Source of the DNA: Psilocybe azurescens
Taxonomy: Eukaryota; Basidiomycota; Agaricomycetes; Agaricales; Agrocybaceae
Length of the DNA: 64,000 bases
Assembly: GCA_023853785.1 (NCBI GenBank)
Contig: JAJIRX010000262.1
Location: forward strand, 62,001-126,000
Direction of reading: 5' to 3'
A program made the translations under genes and the position numbers. Positions within the stretch are counted from its first letter, which is position 1. Each line of letters begins with the position of its first letter. The notes under the pieces are model-generated. The model worked only from the letters and a program-made list of their open reading frames with translations. It searched no databases and was not told the DNA's origin. Shown in pieces: positions 46,627 through 59,035 of the stretch.

Positions 46627-47065
46627 AGGTGAGGGTTAACCTGACTGGCTGTATAAAGCTCTTGCTAATTAATTGACTAGTGATCATTTATTGATTCAAT
46701 GAGCATATAGTAGACACTAATACAGTCTCGAATGTCGGAGCCAATTTATGGTATATATGTACAGTGCAGAACGAAATTCCTTTCTGTGACTTTGCCTTTC
46801 TGCGGTAGTTGATTTGTTGGGAAAATCTAGACTGGAGTTAGAATCGCGCAGAAAACGACAAATTTGGCTTTGGAGAGACGGAGAGCAAAGAAATGAAGCT
46901 GGAGACACAATGAGGATATGTAAGCGTGAATTCAGAATAGTAGCGCAAGATGCTGACCACTCCACGGTGCGTGAACATTAAAACTTCTAGCATAGCTGCG
47001 AAAACAGGTGTAGACGCTCTCGATGATCTTGCCCGCCCGTTGTTGAAGTTGAAGTGATAAAGAGG

Positions 47066-47383
47066 TCAATTTCGTGCTGTCAGCCGTCGGTGCACGCTGC
47101 GAGTGGACGAAGAGGAGTCGAGAAGGCCCGGAGACGGATCCCTGCAGTATTTCAGCAGGTGCCATCGGAGTTCTGTTTTAGTCAGAAGACCGGGCAGAGC
47201 TGCGGCTTCTTCGAATAGGGTGTTGGGCATCTTTAGAGAAAACCTTCGTTCATTCTCGGGATCGCATCGCTGAGCATGCACAAAATTGTCATGTCTAACT
47301 CTCCGATAGCCGTAGGCACTGGCAGAGTTTCGAGAGAGATCGGCGGTTGATGCCAATACAATGCTGAGCGTATCGGCTGTCAT
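47066..47383 (-). CDS. Hypothetical protein, 105 aa, copy B
   Basis: Translation identical to 902-1219; the three nucleotide differences are silent. The function is not recognised. Confidence 0.35.
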   Translation of the reverse strand: MTADTLSIVLASTADLSRNSASAYGYRRVRHDNFVHAQRCDPENERRFSLKMPNTLFEEAAALPGLLTKTELRWHLLKYCRDPSPGLLDSSSSTRSVHRRLTARN

Positions 47384-47767
47384 GAGGAACTACGATAATG
47401 AAACAAAGCAAGTCCATCATTATTTCAATCATGATTCGCGCGTGCCGATCTCTCGATCTACATTTTAAAAAAATGAAAAAAAGCATATAAACGAACTCAG
47501 CGACCATATTTATCTTCGGAGAGAAAGAGGGAAAAAAGGCGAAAACAGGAACAAAAAGAGAAGGAGCAAAAGAAAAACCCACAGCTAGAAATAATAGTAG
47601 CGTACAAGGTGAAAGTTAAACACGAATAGAGAGAAATCGAGGGAAGATGCAGAGAAGAAAACAACGAATGGAGATTTATAGGTACGTGGCGTGGCATGGC
47701 GTGGTGTGTGGTTGGGGACGTTGGAATGGGGACCGGAAACCCAACGCAAATGAGCAAAATGAAAAAA

Positions 47768-48358
47768 CCCACCATCTGCTGATCCTTCAACTCGGCCGAG
47801 CGCGATTATGAGAGCGAAGACTGCAAAATTTTAGCCAGTATGTGCTTCTTCGCGCGTATGCATATATAAATGATGAAAAAATCGGAGAAAAAGAGAAGAA
47901 TGCAAGTGGAGGGAGGTTTGAAAATGTACACCATACAAGACGATACGGCACTCACATTTCTGAGGACTGAACAACGCCCGATCTTCCTTAACACTGAAAT
48001 TGAATTCGATAAGATTGGCACCCACCAAAGCTGAATGATAATTCCAGAAGTGATCATAGGTGCGATTCTGAGTTCTATGAGTGTTCCACGGTTAGAGGCC
48101 AAGATGACGCCATCCACTATAGCGGGTCGGAGGAGTGGGATTATTTCCAGATGAGCAGAAAAGAAACTCAAGAGCGAGTGCACCAGGAATATAAGGAGTG
48201 TTGCCGTCGTCCATAGTACCTTTTGATTGAATGGGACCTTGTGATACGAGGGTCAGTACGTGTTCTGTGGGGTTTAACGAAAGGAAACGTACTTTGTGTT
48301 CGGGTGAGGAAACATCTGGTAGTATGGGTAAGAAAGGCCGGACAAGGTTGAGGAACCG
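47768..48358 (-). pseudogene. Sec61-alpha, broken copy B
   Basis: The same structure as copy A: FLNLVRPFLPILPDVSSPE, the first intron, [44 protein letters not shown], and a direct join to AELKDQQMV. The shared deletion shows it predates the A/B duplication. Confidence 0.85.
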
Positions 48359-48459
48359 ACCTGGATGCCATATGTCAGTCATGATCGCAGGAAAGAGGAG
48401 AGGAGAGAGAAAATACACCCGCTCATGTTGAATTTAATACGGAGGGGTGGCGAAAGTAA

Positions 48460-50830
48460 AGAAAAGAGAAGTTGATTGTGCGGACAACACCGATCACTCC
48501 CCGCCGACTCACCACTTTTATCGAGGCCAACTTATCCATCTTCAAAATCTTCTTGTTCTTCATACACTGGCGCGGTTGCACATGTTTTATTGCGTGCTAC
48601 CACCAGTACCAGCCAGCCAGCTCCGTGCCAACGACAGCAGCGTGCGTACATCAACGATCCACCTGTCTTCACCCCCGACTTTGCGAGCTTCCTGACATGC
48701 TTCAGCTTCCCAAACGTCTATCGCTCCGTCCGCACCATCACAGAGTCAAAGCCATAACCCGGCCATCATCCCCGCTTGCGCAGTGAATGCAGGCGCTCAG
48801 GCCATCACTTGCATCAACAACAATAGTATGGTCATCACCAGAACCTGTCGTTGCCCGCGCCCAACGCCGTGGAGCAGCAGCGCCAGCAGTTGCATAATTT
48901 GTCGCTTGTGGTGCTGACGTCATCGACCCTCCTCCGTATTCGTCGTCGGTGCCGCCGTACTCGGCATATCCGTCCCGCTCGCCGTCCCGTGAGCTAAGGC
49001 TGGACCGAACCCGAACTCTGACCCTGTCTATGCCAACGTTCGCCTGTTACGGTTAAGCTCTCTTCTTCTTCTCCTCATGTCCCTCATCCTCGTTAAATTC
49101 CCGCCCCTACAGCCCCTGCCGTGCAGCCAGCGTGTCGCGTCCTTGGACCCAACGTGGTCGTGTACGTCCACCGCATGGTCACGTACGGCGTCGAGAAGCA
49201 GTACAGAACCGAGATAGCACGCACCGCTGCCTCTGCGACGTCCTCTGGCTGCGAGCAGGTTAAACAGTCAAATACCGGTGTCTGGTCTCTGTGCGTCAGT
49301 TGTCGTCGTCAAGGATAACGATGACGACGTTATTGTTAATGTCCATTCGACCGCGACGGTAGCCTCGGATGTGAAGTATCGCCGTGGATCTCGAATCCGC
49401 ATCACTGGTACCTCGGTCAGAGCTCGAGGCGCTCCGGCCGTTTCTCCCCTCGTCGAGGACGACGACGACTCCGCTACCGCCAAGGATGATTCCGACCACA
49501 TCTTCCCTCTTTCGACAACATGCTCTCCTCCGCCAAGCGCAGACAGCGCATTGCAGAGCTCGAAGTGCAAGCCGCGCTCCTCGCGATCCGGCTGAAGGGT
49601 GTTTTTGAGGTTGCAGAGTGTTCTGGACATGGAGGCGTGATGTGCAGTTCTTTGAGGGGCCGCGTGGCGGGTGTGCTCAGGATGAGGAGCAGACAAGAGA
49701 ACAAGAGGACGATGAAAGGGATGAGGATAGCCAGATGATGGGAGAGGCCGAGTGCGAGATGCACAACATCGCGCTTGGGCAGCGAGAACCGCTCCCGTCA
49801 CTACTCCTTCCCTAACGATGTCCAGGCCCCAGCCCGCCCCATCCGGCCCTCCCCTTCCCAAAACTAGTGTCCGTCTTCAGGTTTGCACGCCAGCGCCGCG
49901 CCGTTCTGTCCGCGTACATGAATGTGTTCCTGCTCATGAAGCACTGCATGATGCCTGCGTGCAAGAGGTTTGGCGGCGTCGGGTCGGGTGGTTGGAATGG
50001 GAAAAAAGGATTAGGGAGAGGGCTCGCGTGCGTGGGCTGCTGAAGAGGAAGAAGAAGGCTGCGTGCCGGAGATGGAAGAGGAGTACGACCCGTTGTCGGT
50101 TGTGGATTGGTATGCTGGGACGGATTATTGAGGGTGCTTTGGGCGTAGATTCGGGTGATGATTGGTGCGTGCGCTGTGTGCTTTTCTTGAATGGAGATGG
50201 ATTTTTGAGGTTTTGGTATTTACTTTCTTTAGGTTCACGTTCACGTCCTCCCTAGTCCTGCTTATCCCTCCCTCCCGCCAGCCCCTTTTCCCTTTATCGT
50301 GTCCCTTCCGAAATCCGACATCTGACTTCCCACCCCTCGCTCTGCTCTTTCACTTTCAAATTTACACCCTTCCATTCTCTTCGCACTTTCATTTTCCTTT
50401 CCACTATGTATTTATCCTCCACTGCCTATTTTCCCACTGCTTTTCACTTCCCACTTCGACTTCATCTTCACTTCTTTCCTCTCTTTTCACCTCCCAACCC
50501 ACCAATACCGCACCAGAAAGCATTATACGCGCTGGAAAACACCGTCCATGCATCCATTGCTCCGATCTGCTTCCCTTTCCCCTAGTCATCGTTACTACAA
50601 TCCTCCGCCTTGATATGGCGTCCGAGTCGATTGTGTGTACGGGCCTGCGGGCCCGCTCTTCTTAAGTTTATGCTGCCGCGCCGTGCTGCTGTCTCCAGTA
50701 CCTGGAGTGTGTTTTTTTTGGCTTCTCGAGTCGTTCGTATTGGAATGGGTGCGCTTTATATGTTATGTTGTTGTGATTATTATTCTCATTTCATTCTACT
50801 ACTACGCGCGAGCTCAAGTACTGAGTTAAA
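48460..50830 (+). pseudogene. Unidentified decayed gene block, copy B
   Basis: Counterpart of 2300-4500, with the same broken pieces (for example SSAKRRQRIAELEVQAALLA near 49525 and the acidic VEDDDDSATAKDDSD). Different indels from copy A, and no continuous frame. Confidence 0.45.
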
Positions 50831-52346
50831 GTAATGATATCCCCTCCTCCATAACTGTTCTACGGACAGTGGTTGAGTCGAGTACCGGCGGTACTTCATA
50901 TTTATTCTTTCTCGCTCGCTGAATTGTGACCCCTTTGCGATTGTGATTTGATTGTGATTTACGGATTTGGATTCTAGTACGCCCCCGAAAATACAAAAAG
51001 AAGAAATACTGAAACAAATAAGACGACTGCAACACCTCTCCTTCCTGACGATGCCTTATCCATGTCTTGGTGTCTCGACGACGCCAAATAGACTCTACTG
51101 TACATCCTATGCCCACCCACACCCATGCGCTTGACGCGGCACCGGGTACTCATACGGCCTGGTGAATTTTCTCGGCAATCAGACTGTGACCTTTGCTCCA
51201 GGGGTACCATATCATAAAGTGCGCAACAAATATCGCCCCATCATGAGAGTACTATTGATTGAAATTCACGGGCACGATTCTGCCAGGGTTTAAACTCATC
51301 ATTGCCTAGACACAATGGAATGCCGAAACGTTTGTGTCTATTGAACTTGGACACGAGAGCGAGAATGGAGCTATAGGCTCTGAAGAGCGCGCAGACTGGT
51401 TTAGGTCAATGGGCGTGCGTGAGTCCAAATTTGTGACGCACATACAAGCAGAAGTGTACACTCGGAGAGGGTTGCTGCGCAGGCGAGCAAGGCGCTAGTG
51501 CAAAACTGTAATAGAGAGAAAATGGCCACGACGTGGCTTTAATTCCAGGTCTTTAAAATACAATCGGCTAAATAATACGGGGTGGATGTTCGATCATGTA
51601 ACATCGTTCTCTGGGTTTGCGAAAAACCAATGTCGACTGATCATTTTATGTACAGATTCCAAGCTATGTGCGCTATATCCAAGTCCTAAGTAGTACGTCC
51701 AGGTCCTGTGTAGGTATCATAGTGTTTACGTCGACGATTGAGCTATAGATTAAGCGGCTTCCTATCACGCAGGTCTGATGCGGCATCGGTGTGCGCTTAA
51801 CGCTTATGCCACAAATCATCGGCGTGTAGAATGGAAGCCTTTAGGGAGCATGTAGCGGCTGTGTTCATATACATATCTATCAATTCCAATTACGAATGAC
51901 TGCGTGACCTGTGTGCTATGGCTGCGTCATGAGGCAAGACAGAGGGAGGCCGCCTATGTAGACACCGGTTGGTACTGCTTACGAGGAACCATATTACACT
52001 TTATGCTGGCTATTGAGAATAAAGCAAGACAGCGCTCATCGCCTTGAATAACGAGGTTGCGATAAAGAATTTCTGCGGTCGAGTTAACAGGTAAGCAGTG
52101 TTGGCTTCGATCCAAAAATAACAAGGAAGCTGTGCACGTGAAAAGCACTAATGAAAACATCATGTTGTGTTCGAGAATGGCAGGCCTCATGCACACCTTG
52201 CCCACGTGTTCTCATCGTATTTCATTCACTTCCCCTTGAGAATCTGGGAATCGCCAACTAAGCTTCCTTACCCTAGACGAATATCTGAGAGACACACCAC
52301 CACCACCCTCCGCGCTCATTCGTAACGGATATCAGTTGCTTGTACG
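50831..52346. other. Non-coding part of copy B
   Basis: Matches 4670-5965 and 7172-7335. It includes the empty site of the 1.2-kb transposon near 52180 and an extra ~55 bp near 51898-51955. No gene is seen. Confidence 0.5.
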
Positions 52347-52545
52347 ATGTTCCCAAATTCGAACAATGTTTTAATCAATGGAGGAACGTTCATAGAGAAC
52401 CACGAGGATCATCATGCTAAATCGTCCGAAGGTATGTGGCTCCATCATTCTCTGTTGATTATATCCTCAAATACAATTGATGGATGAACATAGCCGTTAA
52501 ACGATTACTAGAGGCATCATCTCCCGGGGCGCTCTATAACTCAGG
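52347..52545 (+). pseudogene. NLR 5' end, cut at the duplication boundary
   Basis: MFPNSNNVLINGGTF start, a ~60-bp intron and the first ~60 bp of exon 2, then an abrupt break after CTCAGG. About 45 codons of the NLR remain. Confidence 0.85.
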
Positions 52546-53050
52546 ATCGGTAAATTGCGGGCGGAGACTCAATTCATCGTTGCGCTGTCATCACTGGGTC
52601 CCTGCCAAAAGATTAGATTGCCTTTGGTTATCTTTTTAGAGCACACTGCGCCTTACACGGCACGACGGATCGATGGGACAAGATTGGACACGACTTTGGT
52701 CTTTTTGATAGTTGAATCATTGCATTCCGTTTTGTGTCGTTGCTCACACACATACCTCCACCGGTTTTTCGTTTAATTTTGTTATGTTTGTATTGATCTT
52801 TCTTTATCGTCATCATCATCATCGCTATTTTTATGTTGCTTTGCTTTGCCTTGCATTGTCCTCGTTTTCCTTTTCATCTTCGTTCCTCGATCCACTGTCA
52901 GCTTGAGCACGAACTCGCATTCTACCATCTATCTCTTTTGTTTAATTTTTTGGAAGGACCATTGGATACCCTACACCACACCACTCATCCTTTTCATATC
53001 ACCCTTTTCATCGTCATAATCCGCAACTATTGTCGCCATAATTCACCATC

Positions 53051-54430
53051 ATGCCTGACCAACACTTCTCACACCCACACCCAACCCCACCTCAACATTG
53101 GCCACCCTCCAACACACCGACACATCAGGCAGCACAGCGAGCATACCCCCGAACAGCAGCACATCGTCAGCCACCGATAACTCCGCGAGCATGCCGCCGC
53201 CGGCGCTCACACCCGTGCCTACTTCCACCAACGCTATAGTAATAGCAGGAGGGAGGAAAGGGGGAGGCACAAGCCACGACGCCGATGCCGACGACGCCCG
53301 AAAAGACGAAAATCAAGCGTGCGCTGCGCTCTGCCGCCGCTGCCCGGGTCCCCCTCCGGCGGGATTAAGCAACTCAAGGGCTACAGCGGTCTCAGGCTTG
53401 GGAAAGGGCTCGGCAAGGGTTTGGGTGGCATAGGCATGGAAGGGTGGAAAGGTATCGGCGACTTTGCACCCCGCGCGGGCGAGTCGCCTATTGTTGTTTT
53501 GCGGATACAGGTCCTGGGGTGTGAGGGCTTGTTGAGCAAGGATAGGGATGGGAGGTGCAGTGATCCGTGTGTTTTCCCTCCATTCCCCTTGCTCCCTCTT
53601 ATAATACATACTAACACACTGCATAATGCGCAGGTTCGTAGCCATCTCCCTTCTCACGCAGCGCTTCCACACGCCCGTGCAGAGGCGCACCACAAACCCC
53701 ACGTACGCACCCGCCATGGCCACCTTTGACTTCCCGCTGTATCTCAGCTTGGTGGAGCGCCTGGGTCAGGGGAGCGTGGAGGCCGTGGTGTGGGATAAAG
53801 ATATCTTGGTGAAGGAGTATTTGGGCGAGGTCGCTGTCAGGGTGGAGGATTGGTTTGGGGGAGAGGGGGAGAGGGAAAGGGAGTTTGGGTTTGAAGCAGA
53901 GGGGAATGTTGTATGTCTTCTTCCTTTCTTCCTTTCTTCCTTTCTTCATACTTCTTTTTTAGGATGGTTGGTATTGACTTTGTTTTCTTTTTGTCTTTCT
54001 GTCTGTACAGCCATTTACGCTTCCGCTAGTGTCGACACGCGCGTCCACGCCATCGCAGGGCAGGATAACGATCAAGCTCGGCCTAGTGCGCACATCGGAC
54101 GCGCAGAATTTAAAGGAGTTTGGTGATATTTATGTGGAGCTGATTAAGAGGAGCAGGCCGTCGTTGGTGTCGGCGCCCTGGTGCGTCAACTTGATTTTTT
54201 TCTTTTTTCTTTCTTATTCTTTTCTTTGTTTAGTTCTAAACCAACTCTATTGTCTATTCTCTGTTCTGCAGACACAAGGCGTGGGCACGATCCGATCGAA
54301 CCATGATCCTGCAGGCACGAACGGAGAGTCAACACAACTGGAGTATGAAGATAATGGAGGGTTGTCGTCTGATACAGACGACGATAACGATACCGATAAC
54401 GAAAACGATAGCGAGCAGGAAGACCATCTC
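53051..54430 (+). pseudogene. Phosphatidylserine decarboxylase, C2-domain N-terminal part
   Basis: PSD makes phosphatidylethanolamine; the PSD2-type enzyme has N-terminal C2 domains. The sequence gives MPDQHFS, TTPEKTKIKRALRS, GYSGLRLGKGLGKGLGG, WKGIGDFAP and a C2 core VVLRIQVLGCEGLLSKDR. After an intron (53567-53633) come FVAISLLTQRFHTPVQRRT, VEAVVWDKDILVKEYLGEV and, after another (53911-54010), FTLPLVSTRAS, EFGDIYVELIKRSRPSLVSA and TQGVGTIRSNHDP plus an acidic stretch. The catalytic domain is missing. Frame changes before GSPSGGIKQL and a stop at the third splice join show it is dead. Confidence 0.8.
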
Positions 54431-54679
54431 CTTCGTCCAGTTTCACGTCATATTCCACACCCACACTCGCACCCATACTCATATCCGCACCTACCACTTT
54501 CACCCCCGCCTACAACATTTTGCTCCCGCCCCACACCCACCTCGTCGCCCTATATCACGTTTATTTATCCACGCAATATAGAAAGTAACTCCAACAGGAC
54601 CGTGAAGCACCACGTGCTAAATGGCCTCAGTGATTATCGCCCCATTCGCATACCTATGCATGCGTAAGCTTACGTGTAT

Positions 54680-57560
54680 CCTCTACTCAACACTTCAGCT
54701 TTGCTGAAGATGAGTTAAACTCTCCTGGTTGGGACGAAGTCACCCTATTTTAGTGCTGACCGTTGATTACAGTCAAGGGTTCATTTTCTGAGTATGTTTC
54801 AGCAAGTGGGGGACTAGAAAGTGTCAAGTTTTTACGATGATCCCGTTTGAAAAGAGTGAGCGATAGAGAAGCCAACAAAACGTTTGACAAGCGAAGCGAG
54901 AGAGTACGGATAAATACGTAACGATGAAGACGAGCAGTGGATAAAGGCAAAGGATTTCGATGATATGACGACATAGGAAAGCTGCGAAAGATGTGAGGCG
55001 ATTTCGAGCCTTCGCTGGCTGCGTTTTGGGTTTGTGTAGATAGGCGATCAAATCTAATAAAGTCATTGAAACTTCTTCAGATCAAGTGGTTGTATGGCAA
55101 GTAATATGTGATTTTGTGATTTTTAGGGAGGCCAAAAACCGACCTCGAAATAAACGGAAGTATGCTACTTAAATATTTTTTCTATACTAAATTTTATGCT
55201 TTTGGGATGATTGGTCGGTGTTCAATCGCGAGCCTGGATAATTTATTAACTTGTTCGTCATTCCGCTTTCATTTTCTTGAGTTGGGAAGTCGTGTGGACG
55301 CGTGGACACAAAAGTACAAATTTGACTGTATACGGGTGCGGGTGTAATGGGATAGGATCGATATGTTGAGAAGTCTAATTTTGGTTTGTCACGATGCTGG
55401 AGTAATTTCGTCTAGTGTCGTCTCGTTGGCTTGAGCAGTGGCGTGTTTGTCTGCATGTTGTGGGTCCTAGATGCCGTGTTCTGCCGCCTTCCGTGCTGAG
55501 ACAGAACGAGAGTTCTACATTACCTTTTCTATATTATCAGCTGCACTCGATAGGTCTGTTGTTATCTTCCGTTCTTCTTTCGCACTTATTTATTGGACTG
55601 GCGATATAATGTGCTGATACGCTGGTTTCAATATACCCCCAATTTGAAGGAACTGGAGACAATACGTGTCAGATATGGCTCAACATCACCGACACAGACA
55701 CATCAATGGTCATAGGGGGTCGCCGTTATGAACAGGGTGCCGACGTATCCAATGATCTCTAGAGATAGTGGTATGCAACTTCTGTTCTTGATTTCGTATC
55801 CTCTAGTAGTAGTATACACCTACCTGTCTCACTTAACACAATATCCCCATCCCCATTCATCCCCACTCCCACTCAAATTTATGTCCACTTTATTATCTGT
55901 CTCACTCCCTGTTCTTTATCATAGATGAGATACGGCTTAAGTCGTCGTGCACCATCTTTGCTCCGTATCCCTTCTTCCAGTGTGCTGTGTCTTCCTCCCT
56001 GAGACTTGGAAATGAACTGCCACAGTCAACAGGCTAATGGAGGGCTCCGATCATGCCTAAGAGATGTAGCGCAACGGTCTACAATGCTGAGTCCACGATT
56101 AGTCCGAGTGCATGATGAGAGTCGGGAGGATTTGCATCGGCTGGGATGGGAAGTTTTGGCAGGAGCAAGGGATCAGATATACTGTGAGAGGGGCAGAGAG
56201 CAATACCAATAGCGAAGAGAATAAGAACGAGAAAGTCAATGAAGACGTTTCAAAACTCAATGTTCGACGGCAACGGGATATCCGTTCTCGATAACGGCCC
56301 CTCACACACACATCCGTACTGCTCTTCATCAATATTCACAAGGTTTCGTTCCCTGTCCTCGGTCGTCATGTATTTTCCCATTCTAGTCCGGGCTACTTTA
56401 CCTGTGCATTTTAATCATCATACGCCATAGAGAATGTGTACTTCATTCTGAGTTCGTGGTGCAATATCATATGTGTTCTTTCCTCATTTCTATTTTAGGC
56501 TCATGGGATCCTTGAATGTACCAGACTAGTCTGAATTTACATCCATTGATACCCCATTCCGAATTTCCACTTTCCATAATTCGATATTGAATATTGTAGT
56601 ACGGTGATCTCATCCTATATCTACGAAATACAGTGGCTTCAAAGTTCATGCATAGCAACGATCAACTCGATGTCGGCCATTAACGGACATGGTGAATGCC
56701 GTATGATAATTTCTCTTTGAGCTGCTCCCGTATGTCGTCCCCTTTCCAGACATGCTCGAACTTCATTGGCATCGAGAGTCCCTTTTATGACTTTTCCTGC
56801 TCTATCGTTTCATAGTCCCAAGGATAAATTAGGCCGACTGGCCACTGTTACCATATCCCCCAGTGCGAGATAGACCTGCAACAAATCAAAGGAATGACCA
56901 GATGATGGTTCAACTCATCTCACATATCTCGGATCAGGTTGCTGCATACGCATATCTGATTTTAAAAATGTGAGTGTATGACGGTTGGATGGTGTGCCCA
57001 AATATCATAATGGTGTTTTGAGCACTATGCTATTTAGTTTACACATTCCTCGAGCTCACCTCGGTCATGATATTTTGAGCAGATGGTCTGCTTAATATGT
57101 CCGGCTACATCGGACGCGTAAGAGATTATGGATGTGAGCAGATGTCACCTGAAACTTGGGTCACTTTATGTATCAGGATCATACCCGACTGCCGCTTTGT
57201 ACGCGCCTGACTGACAAAATAGCGAATAGTGTAGTTTGGGAATATTATGAAAGGTCATAAGCATTAATCATCAAAGTATTGGTGTATGCAGTGCTCATCT
57301 CAAAAAATTTCAGGCACAATACATGAATGCACTTTGGGACAAGACTGCAAATTATATACCGAACCAGCTAATTGTTTAATGCAACATGTCGGACAAACAG
57401 TTTTGGTGAAGACACTATTGTATGTCTGGTGGGTGAACTGAGGTGGTCGAATCATGGTCGTTTCAGGATGATGCCTCATGATACAAGAATACTATAGTAG
57501 ATCGACACATATAGTACATATAAGAGATGCTCGGTGCATAACGATCCTCAATTCTAAAGC
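54680..57560. other. No recognised gene
   Basis: About 2.9 kb without a supportable gene. GTCGTGCACCAT at 55944 repeats half of the 41134 hairpin. Confidence 0.35.
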
Positions 57561-57568
57561 ATCATACA

Positions 57569-59035
57569 ATGTCTACGCCTGGCATGACAATGTCAATCAA
57601 TGCACAAGAAGAAGTTATTAGAGCCAACCTTAATAGCTCAATGCTTTTGAATTTCCTTATAGGTAAATCTCCACTTCTGTGAATATCCCCAACACAAACC
57701 TACATGTGTCAGGCATTTACACCGTGGTATATGGAGGAACCATGTACCTTTACTGTAGGTTTTTATTACCTTGAAAGGAAATTTGTCAATGATGTGTCCT
57801 ACAGTATCCAAGAAGCCTGCAAACTTGAACTCTCACATCGTTCTATTAACCATTTCAGTGCTTTATTTGCTATGCTTCTTGGACTTTGTTGTGCAATGGT
57901 ACTACCTTGACTGGGTAGTTGTCATTACTGGAGACACACGAGAATCAATATTTTGGGGAACAGTAGGGGTGGCCTTCAATGGACCTGGGTACTTTGTATC
58001 CTTCTTGAGAATTCCTTGTGGATTATTTCCGACGGACTATTGGTTGGTCATTATCGTGGATTACTACTTAATTCTTATCAATGTCTTGACAGGTATGGAG
58101 ATGCTACCACATCTGGGGACAATCGTTCTGGGTAATTTCGGCTCCGTTGATACTTTTAGTTGCAGAATTCGGTGAGCTCCATGGATGAAAGTTCAGCGTG
58201 AAAAATTCCAGTAATTACATGTTATTTTAGGTCTCTTCGTTGCGACAATGGTTTTAAATGTGATATTTGGTGCGATATCCAATGATGCAAATGCAGTTCT
58301 ATTCAATAATATCACAAGTGCCCTGGTGTTTGTTTCACTGGGCACCACTGTGTTAACAACATTTCTTATTGGTTACAAAATACATTCCGTTTCTCGATTA
58401 AAGGGTTCACCATCGAAAGGACTATTCAACCGCATTTTGATAATAATCATCGAGTCAGCTGCAGCTTACTCAATGATCCTCCTCCTCGATGCCATCACCA
58501 TTGTTGTTCCGTCAGTCGATATTTTGGGATCTCCCTTGAGCGAGGCGGAGTATTACATGCAAGCAATTGTCACTGTTTCTGCAGTGCGTATCTTCCAATA
58601 CTGATCTGCACATCATGTGTCTCTAACCTAGAAGCAGGGATGGCCCCAACAATTCTGGTTGCTAGAATTGCTACAAACAACAACCAAGCCGTTGCATGCT
58701 CTACGATAACTCACATATCTGGCTTACAATTCGGATCAGAGCAAGGGAGTGACAGCGACCGCAGTGGAAATGCCACCGGAGGAGATATTAGCATCTCAGT
58801 TCATGCAGATGACACGGTGCCGAGTCCCGTGATCGAAGTGAAGGGGAGTCCAGTACGGATGCCACAGTTGGGGACAATCAGGTCTAAAGCCCATTGCACG
58901 ACTGTAATAGTAGGTGATGCCGGATCCATTCAATATCAGATTTTACTTCTTTTTTGCTCCTCTTTCCATAAATTTATATTTAACATTTTACAATTGCTAT
59001 ACGTCGAGGCAACAGTTGCTCTTTTGAGTATTTAA
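57569..59035 (+). CDS. Seven-helix membrane protein of an Agaricomycete family
   Basis: Exons fit at 57569-57662, 57713-57754, 57805-58042, 58093-58171, 58231-58587 and 58632-59035. The start is MSTPGMTMSINAQEEVIRAN. Helices follow in order: IYTVVYGGTMYLYL, HIVLLTISVLYLLCFLDF, ENSLWIISDGLLVWRCY, FWVISAPLILLVAEFGL, VFVSLGTTVLTTFLIGY, IIIIESAAAYSMILLL and SEAEYYMQAIVTV, then APTILVARIA and a polar tail. I know this pattern from many unnamed mushroom proteins; the role is unknown. One problem: the frame changes by one base between about 57950 and 58010 (GDTRESIFW before, ILLENSLW after), so either an intron escaped me or the gene is frameshifted. Confidence 0.6.

Larger units (their letters stand above)
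46165..52545. repeat. Segmental duplication, copy B
   Basis: Direct-orientation counterpart of 1-7532. It ends at CTATAACTCAGG inside the NLR second exon, where the sequence changes abruptly to ATCGGTAAATTG. It lacks the 1206-bp element of copy A. Confidence 0.95.

Noticed and set aside
56050..56125. tRNA-like TAGCGCAACGGT motif
   Set aside because: It resembles an A box but has no B box or foldable arms downstream.
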